The notes under the pieces: generated by a model | What the model saw: only the letters and a program-made list of their open reading frames with translations | Database searches by the model: none | Told to the model about the DNA's origin: nothing | Position numbers and translations under genes: made by a program | NCBI GenBank assembly: GCA_947506075.1 | Contig: CANNNN010000135.1 | Location: 1-6,871, forward strand | DNA: 6,871 bases | Direction: 5' to 3' | Source: Methylococcaceae bacterium | GTDB taxonomy: Bacteria > Pseudomonadota > Gammaproteobacteria > Methylococcales > Methylomonadaceae | Part shown: piece by piece, positions 5,327 to 6,871 of the stretch | Layout: each line of letters opens with the position of its first letter | Numbering within the stretch: the first letter of the stretch is position 1

Positions 5327-6643
5327 ATGCCGCAGAAAAACACCAAACGCTGTTTATCATCCGCCTCACTGCTGGCCTTATCGGTAGCAAGTGGCTCGGC
5401 TTTTGCCGGTCTGACCCAGGATGTAGAAGATGCGCTTAATTTCTACCATTACGGTAAAAACGGGGCGGTCAAGTTTGACTTGAACACCCGCTGGGAAAAC
5501 GACAATCAGGATAAAGGCGCTAAACCAACAAGCGGACCCGGCAATGGCAAGTTTCCAGAAACTGCTAACGCGGTCACCTCACGCTTGCGTGCAGGTTTGC
5601 TGTCACCGGTATTTCATGGCATACAGGGGTTTGCCGAATTCGAAGGCAATCTTGCGATGATGGATGATTACAACAGTAACCGTAATGGCTACAACCAATA
5701 TTCAACCGTTGCCGACCCTGAAAAAAGCGAACTGAATCAGATATGGCTCAGCTATTCCGGCATTCCCGATACGGTGATCAAAGGCGGGCGTCAACGCATC
5801 AAGTTCGATGACGACCGCTTTATCGGCAACGTCGGCTGGCGGCAGATGGAAACGACGTTTGATTCGGTGCTGGTCACCCACACCAATCAACAGCTGTTCG
5901 GTCTGGTTGTCAACGCGGGCTATATCGGCAACGTAAACACCTTCACTTCCACGACCGAAATCATCGAAGCCCCGATTCTGAACGTCAATTATAAGGTCGG
6001 CGATTACGGCAATCTGGTCGGTTACGGTTACTGGCTGGATTATACAGAGCGGGAAAATTATCAAAAATCCAGCCAGACCTATGGTTTGCGGATGAACAAT
6101 TATCATAAACCGGGAGACACGTTGAAACTCAGCGATAACTACGGTCTGGTTTATACGGCTGAATACAGTCATCAGGAAGATTATGGCCACGGTACGACCC
6201 GCTATGATGCCGACCGATACAATGTGATGGGCGGCTTTACGGCCTATAACTTAACCTTTCAGGGCGCGATGGAACAGCTGGGCGGCAAAGGTGCCAATAC
6301 AACCTTTGATACGCCGTTGGGAACCAACCATGCTTTTCAGGGTTGGGCGGACTTATTCTTGACTACGCCTGTAAATGGTATCCGTGATGTATTCGGCACC
6401 GTTGTTAGCACTTTGGATAGAGGTGACGTTATATTAACAGGGACTTACCATCAATATACAGACGATACCGGGAAACTCCCTTACGGAGACGAATGGAATA
6501 TCTCCGCGCTTAAGAAATTCGGCAAGCATTATTCGTTGTTAGCTAAATACGCTTATTACAGCGCCGAAAACTACAGTCGCCCAGACACTTTTTCTAATAC
6601 TGATACCCAAAAAATATGGCTGCAAGGAAACATAAGTTTCTAA
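5327..6643 (+). CDS. Outer-membrane beta-barrel protein, alginate-export (AlgE-like) family; possible nitrate porin
   Basis: The protein has 438 residues from the chosen ATG. Residues 1-27 form a Sec signal peptide, likely cut at GSAFA/GLTQ. The rest is rich in alternating polar and hydrophobic strands and Tyr/Trp/Gly, and ends in Phe (GNISF), the usual C-terminal signal for insertion by the BAM complex. The stretch at 153-179, GGRQRIKFDDDRFIGNVGWR and on to TTFD, is typical of the alginate-export domain family as I remember it. Despite that name, many members sit in other operons. No alginate biosynthesis genes are here. The gene starts 28 bases after the ATPase stop and is the last of the transporter operon, so I infer a channel admitting nitrate or nitrite to the periplasm. 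Family confidence is good; substrate confidence is low. Confidence 0.83.
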   Translation: MPQKNTKRCLSSASLLALSVASGSAFAGLTQDVEDALNFYHYGKNGAVKFDLNTRWENDNQDKGAKPTSGPGNGKFPETANAVTSRLRAGLLSPVFHGIQGFAEFEGNLAMMDDYNSNRNGYNQYSTVADPEKSELNQIWLSYSGIPDTVIKGGRQRIKFDDDRFIGNVGWRQMETTFDSVLVTHTNQQLFGLVVNAGYIGNVNTFTSTTEIIEAPILNVNYKVGDYGNLVGYGYWLDYTERENYQKSSQTYGLRMNNYHKPGDTLKLSDNYGLVYTAEYSHQEDYGHGTTRYDADRYNVMGGFTAYNLTFQGAMEQLGGKGANTTFDTPLGTNHAFQGWADLFLTTPVNGIRDVFGTVVSTLDRGDVILTGTYHQYTDDTGKLPYGDEWNISALKKFGKHYSLLAKYAYYSAENYSRPDTFSNTDTQKIWLQGNISF

Positions 6644-6657
6644 GCTCCAGAAGCAGT

Positions 6658-6697
6658 GCATCCTAATGGCGCTTAACGCATTATTATGGTGCCTTTT
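6658..6697 (+). terminator. Probable operon terminator (imperfect hairpin)
   Basis: The inner stem 6664-6671 pairs with 6677-6683 (seven pairs, G6669 bulged) around the loop CTTAA. An outer stem pairs 6658-6662 with 6688-6692. A short run of four Ts (6694-6697) follows. It lies 14 bases after the porin stop codon. The internal loop and short U-tract make it weaker than the other terminators in the window. Confidence 0.45.
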
Positions 6698-6728
6698 CCA
6701 CTGAGAAAATTGGCTATGCCTGCACTAG

Positions 6729-6871
6729 TACAACAAACCGGAAGTTCGTGATCAAATTCAGGCAACCATAACTTTGCCTTGATAAGTCCACTTAAACGGC
6801 TTAGCCATCGTGTTGTTAAAATAATCAATGAACGCCATGATTTTTGTTTTCAATTCTTCGGTGCTTTTAAA
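6729..6871 (-). mobile_element. One end of an IS630-family insertion sequence (partial)
   Basis: The transposase 3' end lies within a few dozen bases of the operon, so an IS end must lie between about 6700 and 6757. IS630 elements insert at TA, and the TA at 6729-6730 just before CAACAAACCGG is one candidate edge. The other IS end is outside the window, so neither the terminal inverted repeat nor the exact boundary can be confirmed. Confidence 0.5.
6758..6871 (-). CDS. IS630-family transposase, C-terminal 37 residues (partial)
   Basis: Reading the - strand from the right edge gives an open frame of 37 residues ending at the stop complementary to 6758-6760. It includes IMAFIDYFNNTMAKPFKWTY followed by QGKV. 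The pattern F-I-x-x-F-N, then A-K-P-F-K-W-T-Y-x-G, is the familiar C-terminus of IS630-family DDE transposases, which move DNA by cut and paste at TA sites. The N-terminal and catalytic parts lie beyond the window, so whether the gene is intact is unknown. It converges on the nitrate operon. Confidence 0.82.
   Translation of the reverse strand, partial: FKSTEELKTKIMAFIDYFNNTMAKPFKWTYQGKVMVA

Noticed and set aside
5702..6190. Open frame of 162 codons on the - strand.
   Set aside because: It lies wholly inside the porin gene, shows no recognisable motif and has no operon context. It is a shadow frame.

Overview
The window carries a nitrate uptake operon on the + strand, lying between the end of a ribosomal RNA operon and an IS630-family insertion sequence. 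The proteins resemble those of Gram-negative Proteobacteria. The outer-membrane barrel, the sigma-54 promoter, the E. coli-like 5S tail and the moderate GC content fit a gammaproteobacterium. A methanotroph of the Methylococcales is my best guess, but no gene in the window proves it.

Left edge (1-446): bases 1-47 are the 3' end of a 5S rRNA, followed by a strong intrinsic terminator. A gene-free stretch of about 360 bases follows. It holds a short tandem repeat, a 10-bp hairpin and two NtrC-like sites 31 bp apart.

Control region (447-617): a well-matched sigma-54 -24/-12 promoter predicts a transcript starting near 473. Five bases later comes a leader with two hexaloop hairpins, both with A at loop position 1 and G at position 4. 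The 3' arm of the second hairpin overlaps a U-rich intrinsic terminator. This is the layout of an ANTAR-protein (NasR/NasT type) antitermination leader. It suggests two gates: nitrogen limitation at initiation and nitrate at elongation.

Operon (618-6643): the genes are nrtA (periplasmic nitrate-binding protein), a single-domain cupin, nrtB (membrane permease), a fused nrtCD (two ATPase domains in one chain) and an outer-membrane beta-barrel of the alginate-export family. Together they could carry nitrate across both membranes: barrel, then NrtA, then NrtB driven by NrtCD. In the ATPase, one composite ATP site appears degenerate (switch His replaced by Asn in domain 1, altered signature in domain 2) while the other is canonical. 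The role of the cupin is unknown. No nitrate or nitrite reductase gene is in the window.

Right edge (6644-6871): an imperfect terminator-like hairpin is followed by the 3' end of an IS630-family transposase on the - strand, cut by the window edge.
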